A stretch of DNA of 64,000 bases from Rhynchopus sp. YZ270_cl-10. Its lineage: Eukaryota > Euglenozoa > Diplonemea > Diplonemida > Diplonemidae. This document shows positions 24,071-35,648 of the stretch, one piece after another. The stretch lies in assembly GCA_964035575.1 (NCBI GenBank), contig OZ037927.1:930001-994000 (forward strand). Direction: 5' to 3'. A program made the translations under genes and the position numbers. The notes under the pieces were generated by a model. The model saw only the letters and a program-made list of their open reading frames with translations, was not told where the DNA came from and ran no database searches. The number at the start of each line of letters is the position of its first letter. Position 1 is the first letter of the stretch.

Positions 24071-25081
24071 GATTTGTTGTGAGCCCGCGTCACTGTTTTT
24101 ACTGATACAAGCAACTCATCAAAAAAAAATCGAGGAAAAAAAAACATCTAAAAAAATTTTCGTTTCCCTCCCTCCCCCCCTTTTATAGACTAGAGTGTAC
24201 AGCCAGGCCTGGCTAGACGGCGTTAACAGCTTTGAGCCAAGGAGGTTCATCGTGTCGTCAGCCACGCCCTTAAACCAACAAAAGACTACAAATAAAAACA
24301 AACTAGCAAGAGGCCGCCCCGTACCCCCTCCAGGCAAATAAAAAAGTAAAAGAATGCCCTTCCTCAGTCCGGAAGTATCACCTCAACCGGTCACCTGCCG
24401 TAAAAGAGAGAGGTTACAGATAGGAAAATAAAAAAAAAAAAAAAAATTGCCATTTTTTCATATATCCCCCACCACAGCGCGGACGGATTCCGGAAATTCC
24501 AATCGCGGTATGTTTTGGGGCTGAAAACCCACTGATTTTCAGGAGAAAAATTGCTTCCAAATCTCGGAATTTTCCGAATTTTCCTGAAAATGACCCTTGT
24601 TTACGAGTATGGGTTCATATTTTGCGAAAATTTAAGTCACTAAAATTTTGTCCATTTTTCCGTATATACCCCACCACAAGCCGGGATTGGCCCGGAAATG
24701 CCACAAAACGGGGTTTCCGGGCCTCCCCAGCTAACCTTTTCAAGGAACGTTTTTCCGTTCCCGAAATCCATTTTTTCCCCATTTTTTCCCATAATTAGCG
24801 CGACCACTGTTTCCATGGTGGAGACCTACCACCATATTGCACCGCAATCACTTTCTCCAAAAAAAAAACCCAACTTTCTTTTTTTTCAATTCCATATTTT
24901 ATCTAACAAAAGAAAACTTTAAAAAAGATGACACTGTATGTATGTGTGTGTTTTATGCACACATCCACACCTCCTGGGATAATTACATTCCTCCAAGGAA
25001 CTACCCCCACTACTTTCAAACACAAAAGCGCACAAAAAAAAAAAACACATTAACCTAGACTTTCGGACATATTTTTTTTCT
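24071..25081. other. Intergenic stretch with a diverged direct repeat
   Basis: 24455-24530 and 24650-24725 are imperfect direct copies (CATATATCCCCCACCACA versus CGTATATACCCCACCACA, then CCGGAAAT). No gene is seen. Confidence 0.5.
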
Positions 25082-28000
25082 TTAATAGGGTGTACTCGGA
25101 CTTGGCTGCGGTAATGCTGATAACGCATCCCGCCGTGGGTCGGGTGGGTTGTGGAATGGATGGATGTCTGGTCGAAGTGATTCTGGTTCATGCTGGATCT
25201 GCTCGCGGCTGTGATAGGCACCTTGCCCATTTTGGAAGGCGGCAGTCGCAGTGCGCCGTTGTGACCCATCGGCAAGGTGCGCTGCTGCTGTGTCATGGAA
25301 GGCCTGCTCTGTCAGTGCCACACGGTGTTCTGCATGCATCGCCTGCTCCTCCATCTCCCGCCGCCGCCGCTGCCGTGCTGCAGTGGCCTCATGTTGCAAC
25401 GCCTGGACACGTGCCCGCCGCACCTTGTTCTCCTCCCTCCGCTGTCGAAGCCGAGCCTGCTCGCCCAAGGCACGTTCATTACGCAGACGACGTGCCTCGC
25501 GAATGGCCTCCTCAGTCACCTCCTCCTCCATACGTTGCTCCAGAAGCGCTGCTTCAGTTCTGTGGGAGGAAGGGTTTTTTTGGTAGTCTGATGAAGGTAC
25601 ATATTACCTAGCAAGTGGTACATATTACCTAGTACCTTAGTACGGGTCCAGGGACACCCTTAGGTGTATAGCTGCCCCCTGGGTAACAATTTAACTATAC
25701 AAAAACTCTCTTGGTGACTGTATTCGAAATTTCCGTGACCAAAAATTTCGCTAAAATACAAAGATCTTTCAAGGAAGGGGGGAATCAGCTCGAAACCCAA
25801 AACTTCCGAAAAGATGTTGTGGTCAGTCCAGTGAATATTTGTGATGAAGATAAATTTAAAAAGGAGGGGGGGGAAAACCTAAGTCGCGTATGAAATGAAT
25901 GAGCGGGGGGGGGTGGTGCAATGCGCAGTCTGTTGTACACCTGGGGGGGGTACGTAGGTACATACTTCCGTTCCTGTACTGTGAGAAGCTGTTCCGCTCG
26001 TCTGCGCTCCTTTTCCTCCCACTGTTGTTCTCGCTGTGTGGGGAGGGGGGGGGTTATTTTGAAAATAAAAGTAGAAATTTAGCTCTGTTATCAATCAGGC
26101 ACTATGTCACCAAAGACGCTGAGGGAGAAAGAAAAAAAAGGTTGACTTGAAATAGCCCGCTTGTGACAGTGTACCAAAAAAAAAAAAAAAAAAAAAAAGG
26201 TACTTCGGGGTGGTTTGCAATAGGGGTTTTTTTTATAAATTTTCTCGCGAGTCTTTTGGTGACGCACACCAAATGAGCTACAGGTGTGATTCAGAGCAGG
26301 AGGAAGAGGAGGCGAAAAGGTAGGGTGCCAGATGAGCTTGAGATTTGATGTAGACAGACGGAGGAAGAGGAAAAGGAAAAGGAGCAGAGGGCTATGGCAC
26401 AAATGAGGATAAAGGTACAAGACCGCTCATCTACGATCAGCTAATATCAGAGGATGGGGAACGTAAAAGCAACAGGGAAGGGAATAGGGAAAACGTAGGC
26501 AGCGGGCAAGGTAACGTTCAAGTGACTACGGACTGGAGGGAAAGGTTACTAACGTGGGAACCTGAATATCTAAATAACGAAAAAAGGGTACTGTTCTGTG
26601 CACGCGGAATGTCAGCGTGCAAGGTTAGGTCCTGCAATTCAGCCGCTAAGTGCTGCAGTGCCGGGCATCACAAAACATGCGTAGGTTGGGGTGACCAAAA
26701 TTGCCTAAAGGCGATGGTGTCACCAGACAGAAAATAAGCGCACCGTTGTGATGAGCGAATGTGGACAACTATGGTAACATAATTACAGGCCTTTCAGGTT
26801 CTAATAGCAAGAAAAAGAAAAGACACGACAGATTACAAGACCAGGTCTCTAATGTCAACACTAATCACCATATCAGCCGCGATAAGGTACTGCGTTATTA
26901 TGGAAAAAGTAACCCGAATAAATCAATAAAGATCCCCCACACCCTCTACTGGTTTACTTATGTTTACACTTCAACTACACCACGCCCTCACCCATACCTC
27001 TTGCGCCTCCAGGAGCGCACGCTCCGCACGTCGTACACTTGCTTCCATTTCTAGTCTGTTTGTGTCAAGCTGGAGCATGAGCATGTGTTGATAGAATAGG
27101 CTTGCGTCCTGGTCGAACTCCACCCCCGCACGCGCACGCTCAGCAAACTGTCGAATGAGCAGTCCACGTGTGTTGTACCCCCTAAAGAGCGACTGTATCG
27201 CAACAGCCGCGTCCTCCTTCTTGCGAGCCTCTGCCGCAATCTTCTCCTCTCGCTCCCGCTCCGCGCGCGCCTCCTCCTCGATGCGTTCTAGCTCAATGAT
27301 CTCAGACATCACCTGAAACTCCTCCATCATCTCGTTCCACCGTCGGTCCTCTTCCTTCAGCAGGGCTGCTCCGTCTGCGTCGCAGTCGGCCCCAATATTC
27401 GCTAGGGCGTCTGCGATGCCCTCCATTGCTGCACGCTCGGCAGCAAGGCGGTCGCCGTCCTCTCGTTCGCGCCGTTCTCGCTCTTCTCGCATCTGTTCGC
27501 GGATTTCTTCTCGGAGCTTGTCGACCACTGCTTTGTTCGCATCGTAGACGGTTTGCTGAGGATAGGGGAAAGGGGTGAGAGGTGAGAGGTGAAGTGGTTT
27601 GAATGGATTTTTATGAATGGTGCTCCTGAAAACCCCATTTTGCGTACTTGTTGCGTACTTGGAGTTTTTTTATTTCTGGGGTACCAATGAAGTTTTTTGA
27701 TATGTTTGTGTTATTGTTTTTTAGGGGGAAAGGGGAGAAAGGGAGGTGGTGGTGGGAAAGTGGAAATGTAAAAAGAGTGGAAAGTTGAAACTGCAAATGA
27801 AGGGAAAAGGAAAATTTGTAAAATGTGCTTCTCTTGTGGGTGTCAGACAAAAAAAATTGACTTGAAATACAAAGCCCTCTCGTGACAGTGTACCTTAGAA
27901 AATAGGGGAAAAAAGGGGGTGTATTTGAATGGTGTGGTATACCTTCAGCTGAATAATAGCAAGGTAAGCGCGTGCATGTGCCTGCACGGTTTGGCTGTGC

Positions 28001-31000
28001 TTCAAGAGAGCAGCCTTTTTAAGCTTCTCGAGTTCGACATATGAGTCACTCTTCAAAAAGACACGTGTCTTTCCAACCTGTTTTGTGGTGTTGTAATCAT
28101 TTTGATGTTCATTTTTTACGAAGGGGAAATAAAATCTGAAAAATAGCCTCCACTTTTACACCTTTTTTTTGTACTAATACTATTGTTGTATTCGTCTATG
28201 ACAGTGGTACGTTGCCCAACTTTGACAACCCGGAAAAAACGGTCATCGTCTCAGTCCGAGAGACAAATTTGTGAATTTTTTCTCGCAAATTCAGATAAAG
28301 ACAAGGAAACGAGGTTCATCCGCGATGGTCAAGCTGCAACGGACATCAGCTTTCTACGGGATACGGGTTTGCCAAAGAGACAATGGCAGAATTGTAGTCA
28401 CCTTCGATCACACCCCCGCCTCCTCAAACAAGCTCGACAGACGCAAGCTTGTGCACATAACTGCTGTATACAAGCAGGGGGATGCAGACTGGCGGCAGCA
28501 CACTCTGGCAGCCGTGAGTCTCCTCCTCTACAAACACCACAGAGGAAGTGTTAACCAAGTCCTTATTTGCATTATTTTCTACGATTTGCCAGAAATTGTC
28601 ACCCAAGCTTGCTTCCGTGAAACACGTATGTTACATGTGTTTGATGAGTGTCAGCAGGTGACAAAGGTGTCGGGGCTGTTGTGGCAGCGCGCAACCTCGG
28701 GGGTAATTTTTGCACTACTTCCGCCGCGTGCTGGTTGCTTATCGCAAATGATAGGTGAAACCTCGGGTTTAGATGTGCTCCTTTTTCTTTTGCTGAGAGC
28801 CATATATGAGCAAGAAGTCAACAACAGAACCTACCCCGAAAGGTGCAAACGCAAGGGAGCATCAAAACAAAGAAAAAGGAACCAAAAATTTACAACATGA
28901 ACCTAAGCATCTCTCATAAAAACATCTTTGAAAAAAAAAGAAAAAAGAAGAAAAATAAAAAAAGACAAAAACACACCTGGGCCGTCATCGGGTCTATCCC
29001 ACTCGCTTTGATGATGCTGGCAGGATCGCTGCCAGCTGAACTTATTATGTTATACTTCTCTGTGAACTGCTCAAACGGGATACGCACAGGGAAACCTGCC
29101 TTACGGATCCGCACTGTACCGAGCACACCGGAGCTGGCAAGCTGTTGCATTGTCTTTACACCGTGGAAGTTGAGAGGTGCCTTAGCAGGATGAGGCTTCA
29201 CACATCTGATCCAATGCGGGTTTGTACTGTTGATTAATGCCATCAGATCTGCCACCTGCGTCTTGAAAAACCCACCTACAGTAATCTTCTGTGCATTCTC
29301 CTCCGGCTCATCAATCAAATCCGCTATAAACGAATTGCTTGACGCCCGCATCATATGCTTGAAGGCAGGCTTCAATGTGTCTCGGTTCTTATCAAGAAAC
29401 TCGCCCACCTCATAGCTCACAGACCCTGCGTAGTGGTGGATGATGAAGGACGTTGTAGCTAGCCGGTCTCGTGTAAAAAAGGGCTCATATGATTTCTCCC
29501 CTTGGCAGTAGTCTGTTATTTTGCTTAAAAACGTTTCTGGGGAGCCCTTCCCGAGGGAACATTCCTCGTCGAGGAGTGCGAAGATACCGCCTTTGAAAAC
29601 CATCATCCGGAGGCATGGTGTGTTGTCGGGGAATTCGACCTGTGTGACGTCGATGCCTTCTGCCCTGCATTCGTCCATGTCGCGTTCGAAGATATATGCG
29701 TTGTAGTGGTTCTGCAGGCTCTCGTTAGCAAGGTTAATACACAGCTGTTCAAACGAGTTGTACTCAAAGTCCTCAAACCCAAAGATATCCAACAGCCCAA
29801 TCCACCTCCCCTCCGTATCCACATCCAGCGATTTATTGCACTTCTCGATGACCCATGAGAATTCGTGGTCATACAAACTCTTTGTCAACGCACTACGTCC
29901 ATCACGCGCCTTTGTGGGGTTAAGGGGGACCGGGATTTCTCCGTCTCGAGTGACCATTGTGGTGATGACGAGCTCGCGTTTAAGGTCTTCCAAGCTGATT
30001 TGCCATTGTTTTTGACATTTGTCTACCCAACCAGAAGATTTGCTAGAAATCTTTGACCCTTCACCGTCGACGTCGAAATCGACGTTCTCTAGATCCATCA
30101 CCCCTGCCACGACACGCCAAATGCTGTCTAACGTCTCGACATCAACCCCCAGCTCCAAAAGATTCTTCCAGACCTCCGTGAACTCATCTGGGGTGTCAAA
30201 CTCCTTGTTGCTGCTCTGCCCCCCCGCCGACGTATTGCTGTACTCCCCATCCCCTCCGATGTCCCAATTCTTCTTTTCATTCGCGCGGCAAATGAGATAA
30301 AATGAGTGGTAAACACGCTCACCGGCCTGCGCAGTCACAATACGACTTTTTTCGAGGAGGTATTTCGTGATGTGCGCGCCCACAAGGAAGCCGTCTGTGT
30401 CGAACTTAACTTTCATCCATTTTCCGAAACGCGAGCTGTTGTCGTTCCTTGAGGTGCGCGCATTGCCGAAGGCCTCCAACGGCGCAGAGGTGATATTAAT
30501 GTTCGTCCCCACCGCAATAGCGGCCGCCTTCTGCGCTTCTGTCCCACTCTTGCATGAAATCGCTGCAAGGTATTTCATTACAATCTTCGATGCCTCTGTC
30601 TTGCCTGCCCCTGACTCACCAGACACCAAAATACACTGATTGTAAGGGTCATGATCTGCAGTCATCATTTCAAAGTAAGTGTTGTGCGCAGTTGCCCAGG
30701 AGTGTGGTATTTGTGTTTCTATGCGGTCACCTTCTGCGAGGTATTTTGGCATGTTGTCGTCAGTGTACCAAGGGATCTTGAAGTTGAAGGGGTTGAGGGC
30801 AACAGTGATGGCGCCGATGTTGGTGTAGATGTAGTTTTGGAAGTATCGCATGCGCAGGACGTTGAGAAGCGTGGAGTCGTGCAGGACAGTGAGCGAGAGC
30901 AGGTCCTGCACATCCTCTTCGAGGATGTCGCGGTTCACCATGTACACATCCTCGGGCTTCAGCTTCTCCACAACCGAGCCGTTCTCCCAGGTGAACTTCG

Positions 31001-31160
31001 GGTTTGTATTCGCATTGGACTGACACGACGCAAACTTGCCGTCCCAACTCACAACCTTCCCAGGTGTCCACGCGTGCTCCTCCCCTTCATAGAACAGACA
31101 GTCCGCGCCAGGCTCCGGGTCAAGGACAGCGTCCTTCTTTGGCTGCGGCTTCGGTGCCAT
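25082..31160 (-). CDS. Myosin heavy chain, unconventional, with IQ/coiled-coil tail (five exons)
   Basis: An actin-based motor. Exons from splice sites and continuous frame: 31160-28977, 28077-27943, 27555-26998, 26033-25966 and 25559-25082; about 1140 residues. The head starts with an SH3-like segment, then P-loop GESGAGKTEASK (181-192), switch I NDNSSRFGKW, switch II DIFGFEDFEYNSFEQL and actin-binding DLMALINSTNPHWIRCVKPH. Exon 2 supplies the converter end (GKTRVFLKSD) and a first IQ-like helix. Exon 3 has a clear IQ motif (AVAIQSLFRGYNTRG) among charged helices. Exons 4-5 are a Glu/Arg-rich coiled coil ending in a Pro-rich tip. The tail is too short for a filament-forming class II myosin. 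I cannot assign a class. Introns are 899, 387, 964 and 406 nt and contain family D and E repeats, a TGGTG element and an antisense frame. Confidence 0.92.
27618..27686. mobile_element. Short TIR element, TGGTG family (copy 8), inside myosin intron 2
   Basis: Left TIR TGGTGCTCCTGAAAACCCC, right end CTGGGGTACCA (imperfect), exact 5-bp duplication ATGAA (27613-27617, 27687-27691). TTGCGTACTTG is present twice in tandem where the NAMPT-intron copy has it once. Confidence 0.75.
28325..28900 (+). CDS. Unrecognised open frame nested antisense in myosin intron 1
   Basis: 191 codons from ATG (MVKLQRTSAF) to a stop, lying wholly inside the 899-nt intron 1 of the myosin gene on the other strand. Composition is balanced and free of homopolymer translations until a basic C-terminus (RCKRKGASKQRKRNQK). 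I recognise no domain. It could be a nested gene, a mobile-element remnant that enlarged the intron, or chance. Confidence 0.35.
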   Translation: MVKLQRTSAFYGIRVCQRDNGRIVVTFDHTPASSNKLDRRKLVHITAVYKQGDADWRQHTLAAVSLLLYKHHRGSVNQVLICIIFYDLPEIVTQACFRETRMLHVFDECQQVTKVSGLLWQRATSGVIFALLPPRAGCLSQMIGETSGLDVLLFLLLRAIYEQEVNNRTYPERCKRKGASKQRKRNQKFTT

Positions 31161-31664
31161 AATTGTGTAGGCATCCTTGAGGGGAGAGAGAGCGAGAGAG
31201 AGATGATGTGGAGAGGATAGGGAGAAAGGGGGGGGATAGAGGAAATTAATAGATTTTAAAAATAAAAACTGTTATCTGAGTTTAAGCTAGTCTGATAAAG
31301 AAAGAAACGAAATCAGAAAAAGAATTTTTCGTTGATCGCACCGGATTTTTGTGGAGTGTGTAGGGACAAAATCAAAAATTTTTCTGTGAATAAGTTGTGT
31401 CGTGTTTACATCGCTCACACCAAAAAAATTCGGGCACAACTCAGATATGTTTTCATTTCCTCCCCTACAACCTTTGCAAGGCAGTTGTCACAAAAAAAAA
31501 AAAAAAAAAGGGTGGGGGGAAATACTGTTAAATTTGCGATTTATCGTTTATTGTTTGTTATGAGTATCCCTTTTTTTTTGTTGTCAGTTTCTAAAAGACA
31601 GCAGTTATTTTTTTAAAAAATACATCGTTATTTGAATCAAATTTCCCTCCAAAAAAGGGTCCCT
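31161..31664. other. Intergenic stretch
   Basis: The region between the myosin start and the 3' end of the OGT-like gene. A GA-rich run at 31180-31245 sits just upstream of the myosin ATG. Nothing else recognised. Confidence 0.5.
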
Positions 31665-34600
31665 TTATTCAGACCAGCAAACCTGCGGAATAATATGCGA
31701 CTTTTCCTTCATCAGACGGAGACGCGCCACCATAGCCAGGCCTTGCTCTGCACTGTGTCGGTATTGCTCGCCGGCTGCCGCCATCTCTTCCTCGGTGAAG
31801 ACCCCTTTCTCCTGCACCACTGCGTACTCCTCCGCGGTCTGCGTTACAAAGCGTACAGCTGTGTCTTCATATTCTCTATACGATCCTGCCACGAAGATGT
31901 CCGAATCCTTCCTCATCGTTCTTACCAACGATGATGCCATCCTGCTTCTCGCATTGCCCCCAGGCAGTGTCAACAAAGGTGTCCCCGAGATTAGTGCATC
32001 CATTGCACTCATATGACCACTGTACACATCGGTGTCAAGGGAGAGTCCACAGAGGGACGCATGAAATTGACGGTACAGTGCATAGTCAAGAAACGGAAGG
32101 GTAATGATCTGGTGGAGAACACCTCGAGAGGAAGCCTCTTCCTTGAGGCGTAGGGTTCCTTCCCATTCGGGGAGGAGCAGAACCGTGTTTGGGGCGCGAG
32201 ATAACACTGCGGTCCAGACACTGAAAATGGTTGGGGTGATTTTGTAGTGTTGTCCAGTATAGCACAGACGGGATTGCCGATCGGGAAGGTCGGGATGTTC
32301 TGAGAGAAATGCTTCGACAGAGTCGGATACCTCAGCAGCTTCTTCTGTAGCATCTGCACCTTCTGTTGTGTAGCGTTGCAATGCAGAGCCTGACAATGCA
32401 GCAGGACATAGATACACAATGTGCTCAAAAAAGAACTCTGTACGCACCCCTCCACGAGATATCTTGGGATGCACGGAGGATGGAGGGAGGGTATGTACAT
32501 CTGACAGAAAATAGTCATATTGCAGCCCATAGGACTCAGGGTAGCCCAGAAAGGCTACCAGAGTGGGGTATAAATAGAAGCTCTGTTCACCACCACGCCT
32601 CGCGCTGTCGATTGCTGTAAAAAGCCGTTCCGCGCCTCCCTCTGTATTCCCATTGACGTCCACCAGAACTGCATGGTGCAGGACATACTGTGTCCCCTCC
32701 TCGACCTCAAGAAGAACCTCTTCCTGCCGTCTTCCGTTCCCAAGGTGTTGTGAATAGGAGGTGCAACCTAGAGACAGAACATCGGTCAGTTCATCCTCCC
32801 CCGCATCCCCTACGTGGAAGCATGCCAGACCAGAACCTTCCAACGCCAGCAACGCATATCCTACTGGGTGACGCCTGAAATCGGACGCAACCAAGGCGAT
32901 ACCTTTGTCAGGTGTGTCACGATGTGTCCTAACCTGTTGTACAAGATGCTGTGAGTCTGCGGTGAGCGCGCCCTGCCGGAGAATGGTCATATGGGTGACC
33001 AGCGGGATGGAGGCAACAGAGCCCCATGACTGTGGTGTTGACAAACTCCGGACAGAGAGAAATTGTGTTCCATATAGACTCAACAAATGCAGGACCCGTG
33101 GTGTGTCTGCTACTGTGCTTCCATCGGTGCTGTTTGCTGAAATTTTGCGTTTGAGTTGCAGAAGTGTTGCGTGCAAGGTGCCCCAAGCGCAGATGCGTTT
33201 TAAGGTATGCGCAAAGTTAAGGATTGTGTCAAAGGAGCTGAGCGCTTCTGCGGCCTTTGCATAGAGTGGCGCTGCGTTCTCAAGCCTGCGGGATGTGGCA
33301 TAGATGTTGGCAAGGTTGTTCGCTGCCTCGCCAAAGCTGGGTTCGTCTGCAAGCACCTCTAACAGAAGCGATTCTGCAACGTCGCTGTCTTCACTACGCA
33401 TAATACCCGCAAGATTCGTCTTTGCCCGCGCAAAGCTTGGCAAAAATAGCAGTGCAAACTCATAAGAGTGCCGTGCCGACACCATATCCCCAGCACGCTC
33501 CTGAACGATGCCTTTGTTGTTCAGACCATATGCGCAAGAGGCGGCACGTTCGCCACGTTCAGCGCTGCCGTCCTGTAGGGCCTCGAGGTGTGTGTTGCAC
33601 ATCATCATGTCTAGCGATACATCGAATGTCTTGGTAGCATATGACCGTAGGTCGCTCCGTGCCATCAGTGCGGTTGCTGTGTTGTAGACGATGTCTGCTG
33701 CAGTGTGTATCTCTGTCTCATCACCTCTGCCTACCACAGCGCGTACAGCCCGCTTCAACGTCTTGAAACCCCGTGCGGGTTCATTCAATGGAAGCAAAAG
33801 GCACTCCGCAAACTGCAAGGTTTCTCTCTCAGTAAAGCTGTCACTGTGTGCGGATACCTCCCTGCACGCATCCTCCGTCTTGTACTCCGCCATCACGTAT
33901 GTAAAGTATTTGTTGCGACACTCTGCGTTCTCCGGGGCACGTTCGAAGCCGCTTTTGAACAGCGTATACGCCTTGTCCGGTTCGATCCCTTTTGTAAGCT
34001 GTGCGAGGTTTGTGTACGACTCCCCTTGTGTCGGAGCGTGCCGGATGGCTTCCCTGTATGCGTCCACTGCCTTGGCAGGAAGGTTCTCTGTGAGAGCCGC
34101 GCCTATGTTGTGATGGGCCACACCTAGCCCGTAGCGTGCGTTCTTCACAGACGCCTTCGAGAACCGCTTGGCAACAATCTCGCTGAACTGCACCGCAGCC
34201 TCCTTGTAGAGCACTGCAGAGGCCTCGCCTGCAGCGTTGTGGATGTCGGCACGGTTCAAACTCTTACCCCTACGGAAGATGAGACGTTCTGAGAGAACGT
34301 TGTGGATGTCTGTATAGAGACCTTCTTGCCGATCCTTGAAGAGGGTCGTCAACTGTTTGCGGGTGGCGTTGAGTTTGCGTAGTGTGTCGCCAGCGTGGAA
34401 GAAGTTCAGTGCACGTTGTTCGAGGATGATGCGGAGCTGGTTGGTGTGTTCGTCGTTAGGGTTTGCTGCAAGCATGGCGGTGAGGGAAGTGGCGGTGGAG
34501 GCGAGGCGGTCCACGCAGTGTAGGAGTAAAGGAAGGCCTCGCTCGCAGTTGCCCATCTTCTTGTAGAGTTCCCCCGTGTTGCATACCGCAGGCGTCATCG

Positions 34601-34811
34601 CCTCGTCTGCCTGCGTCGTGCCCCGCCCCCGTTCCGCATCACGTAACGCCCCCACCATGCACCCCTCAGCGCGTTTTAACTCACCCAGCTTCATTAGCCG
34701 CATTCCTTCCTCCAAGCGCCCACGAATGTCTGCACCCTCATAGTCCTTACAGCGGTACTCAGCTTGCACGGACGCGAGGAATACTAGACATACTGCACAT
34801 AACAACCGCAT
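31665..34811 (-). CDS. TPR-containing O-GlcNAc-transferase-like glycosyltransferase (GT41) with signal peptide
   Basis: Single-exon frame of 1048 residues. It starts with a textbook signal peptide (MRLLCAVCLVFLASVQAEYRC, cleavage likely after Ala18). Residues ~30-570 are helical TPR-type repeats (e.g. GLGVAHHNIGAAL, NNKGIVQERAGD, AANNLANIYATSRRLENA). The C-terminal ~400 residues match the OGT/SPINDLY fold: SDFRRHPVGYAL (~645), GYPESYGLQYDYFLSD (~755), HYKITPTIFSVW with PNTVLLLPEW (~850) and SGHMSAMDALISGTPLLTLPG (~930). These contain the conserved His, Lys and His of the UDP-sugar site. Classical OGT and SPINDLY act in nucleus and cytosol; a signal peptide implies a secretory-pathway version. 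Donor (GlcNAc or fucose) cannot be told from sequence. Confidence 0.85.
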   Translation of the reverse strand: MRLLCAVCLVFLASVQAEYRCKDYEGADIRGRLEEGMRLMKLGELKRAEGCMVGALRDAERGRGTTQADEAMTPAVCNTGELYKKMGNCERGLPLLLHCVDRLASTATSLTAMLAANPNDEHTNQLRIILEQRALNFFHAGDTLRKLNATRKQLTTLFKDRQEGLYTDIHNVLSERLIFRRGKSLNRADIHNAAGEASAVLYKEAAVQFSEIVAKRFSKASVKNARYGLGVAHHNIGAALTENLPAKAVDAYREAIRHAPTQGESYTNLAQLTKGIEPDKAYTLFKSGFERAPENAECRNKYFTYVMAEYKTEDACREVSAHSDSFTERETLQFAECLLLPLNEPARGFKTLKRAVRAVVGRGDETEIHTAADIVYNTATALMARSDLRSYATKTFDVSLDMMMCNTHLEALQDGSAERGERAASCAYGLNNKGIVQERAGDMVSARHSYEFALLFLPSFARAKTNLAGIMRSEDSDVAESLLLEVLADEPSFGEAANNLANIYATSRRLENAAPLYAKAAEALSSFDTILNFAHTLKRICAWGTLHATLLQLKRKISANSTDGSTVADTPRVLHLLSLYGTQFLSVRSLSTPQSWGSVASIPLVTHMTILRQGALTADSQHLVQQVRTHRDTPDKGIALVASDFRRHPVGYALLALEGSGLACFHVGDAGEDELTDVLSLGCTSYSQHLGNGRRQEEVLLEVEEGTQYVLHHAVLVDVNGNTEGGAERLFTAIDSARRGGEQSFYLYPTLVAFLGYPESYGLQYDYFLSDVHTLPPSSVHPKISRGGVRTEFFFEHIVYLCPAALSGSALQRYTTEGADATEEAAEVSDSVEAFLSEHPDLPDRQSRLCYTGQHYKITPTIFSVWTAVLSRAPNTVLLLPEWEGTLRLKEEASSRGVLHQIITLPFLDYALYRQFHASLCGLSLDTDVYSGHMSAMDALISGTPLLTLPGGNARSRMASSLVRTMRKDSDIFVAGSYREYEDTAVRFVTQTAEEYAVVQEKGVFTEEEMAAAGEQYRHSAEQGLAMVARLRLMKEKSHIIPQVCWSE

Positions 34812-35024
34812 AAAAGTGTGTAGTGTACTACTGTAGTGGAAAATAGGATAAGAAAGGTGGAGGGTAGGGCAAGTGGTATGATATTAGTGTATCGTGTAAC
34901 CTTTATTGTTAGTACTATTTGGGGGATGTAAGACATGCTTGACCATATCCTTGAATAGGAAATGTATAGCCAGAGTACAAATTCAGGACCTTTGTGAAAC
35001 AAAACAGAACTGAGAGTGTTTCAG

Positions 35025-35250
35025 TTCAAATTTAGTTTTGCGAATCCTAAACACTCTCTGCTGGCTCGTGTGGAAGATGGGTGAGATGGTCCGGCACAAA
35101 ACGTAATCGATCATCAAGGATCTTAACGTAAGTAAAACATCTGAGTGGACACAGCACGCAACGTCGTGCACGGCTTTATGGGTTCTTTTTGCCCACAAAA
35201 GACCCTACTCATGGTTGCAACACCCCAGAATCGCGTTTCCCATATGCTTT
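35025..35250 (+). repeat. Left boundary inverted repeat
   Basis: Shares with 60350-60580 (opposite strand) AAATTTAGTTTTGCGAATCC, CTGCTGGCTCGTGTGG, TCAAGGATCTTAAC, TTTTTGCCCACAAAAG and AACACCCCAGAATCGCGTTT, in the same order. Diverged by eye to roughly 75-85% identity. Confidence 0.75.
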
Positions 35251-35648
35251 GCAAAACAAAAATTTCAATGCAGTCTTCTTGTATGCACTAAGTCTAGGAA
35301 AGTTAGCATCAAAAACAAAAATACAAGAAGTATCACAATAATTCCCCAAAAAACTACACACAGAATAACAATCAGATACGAAAACATGTTGTTTCAAAAG
35401 CAGCAATTGTTAATCATAACTCCCGTACTTACACACTTCAAAACACTTTCTAAACACTTCTGTTCAGCTCTTTAAGATTGCGCCCACCCCAAACGCCCCA
35501 GGACTCTCCTTCCCTCCTTTGCGGGTTTGGGGGTGTCACATCCAATCGCGGGACCCCAGGGGGTTGCACCTGCAGTGTACGCAACCCACCTTTTTACATC
35601 CAAAAACGGCAAAGGCGTTCGCGCGGAAAAAAAACTACCCCACATGAC
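35251..35648. other. Spacer between inverted repeat and 14-bp array
   Basis: No gene recognised. Contains GCAGTGTACGCAACC (35573), which recurs as ACAGTGTACGCAAACC at the far edge of the right array (59940). Confidence 0.5.
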
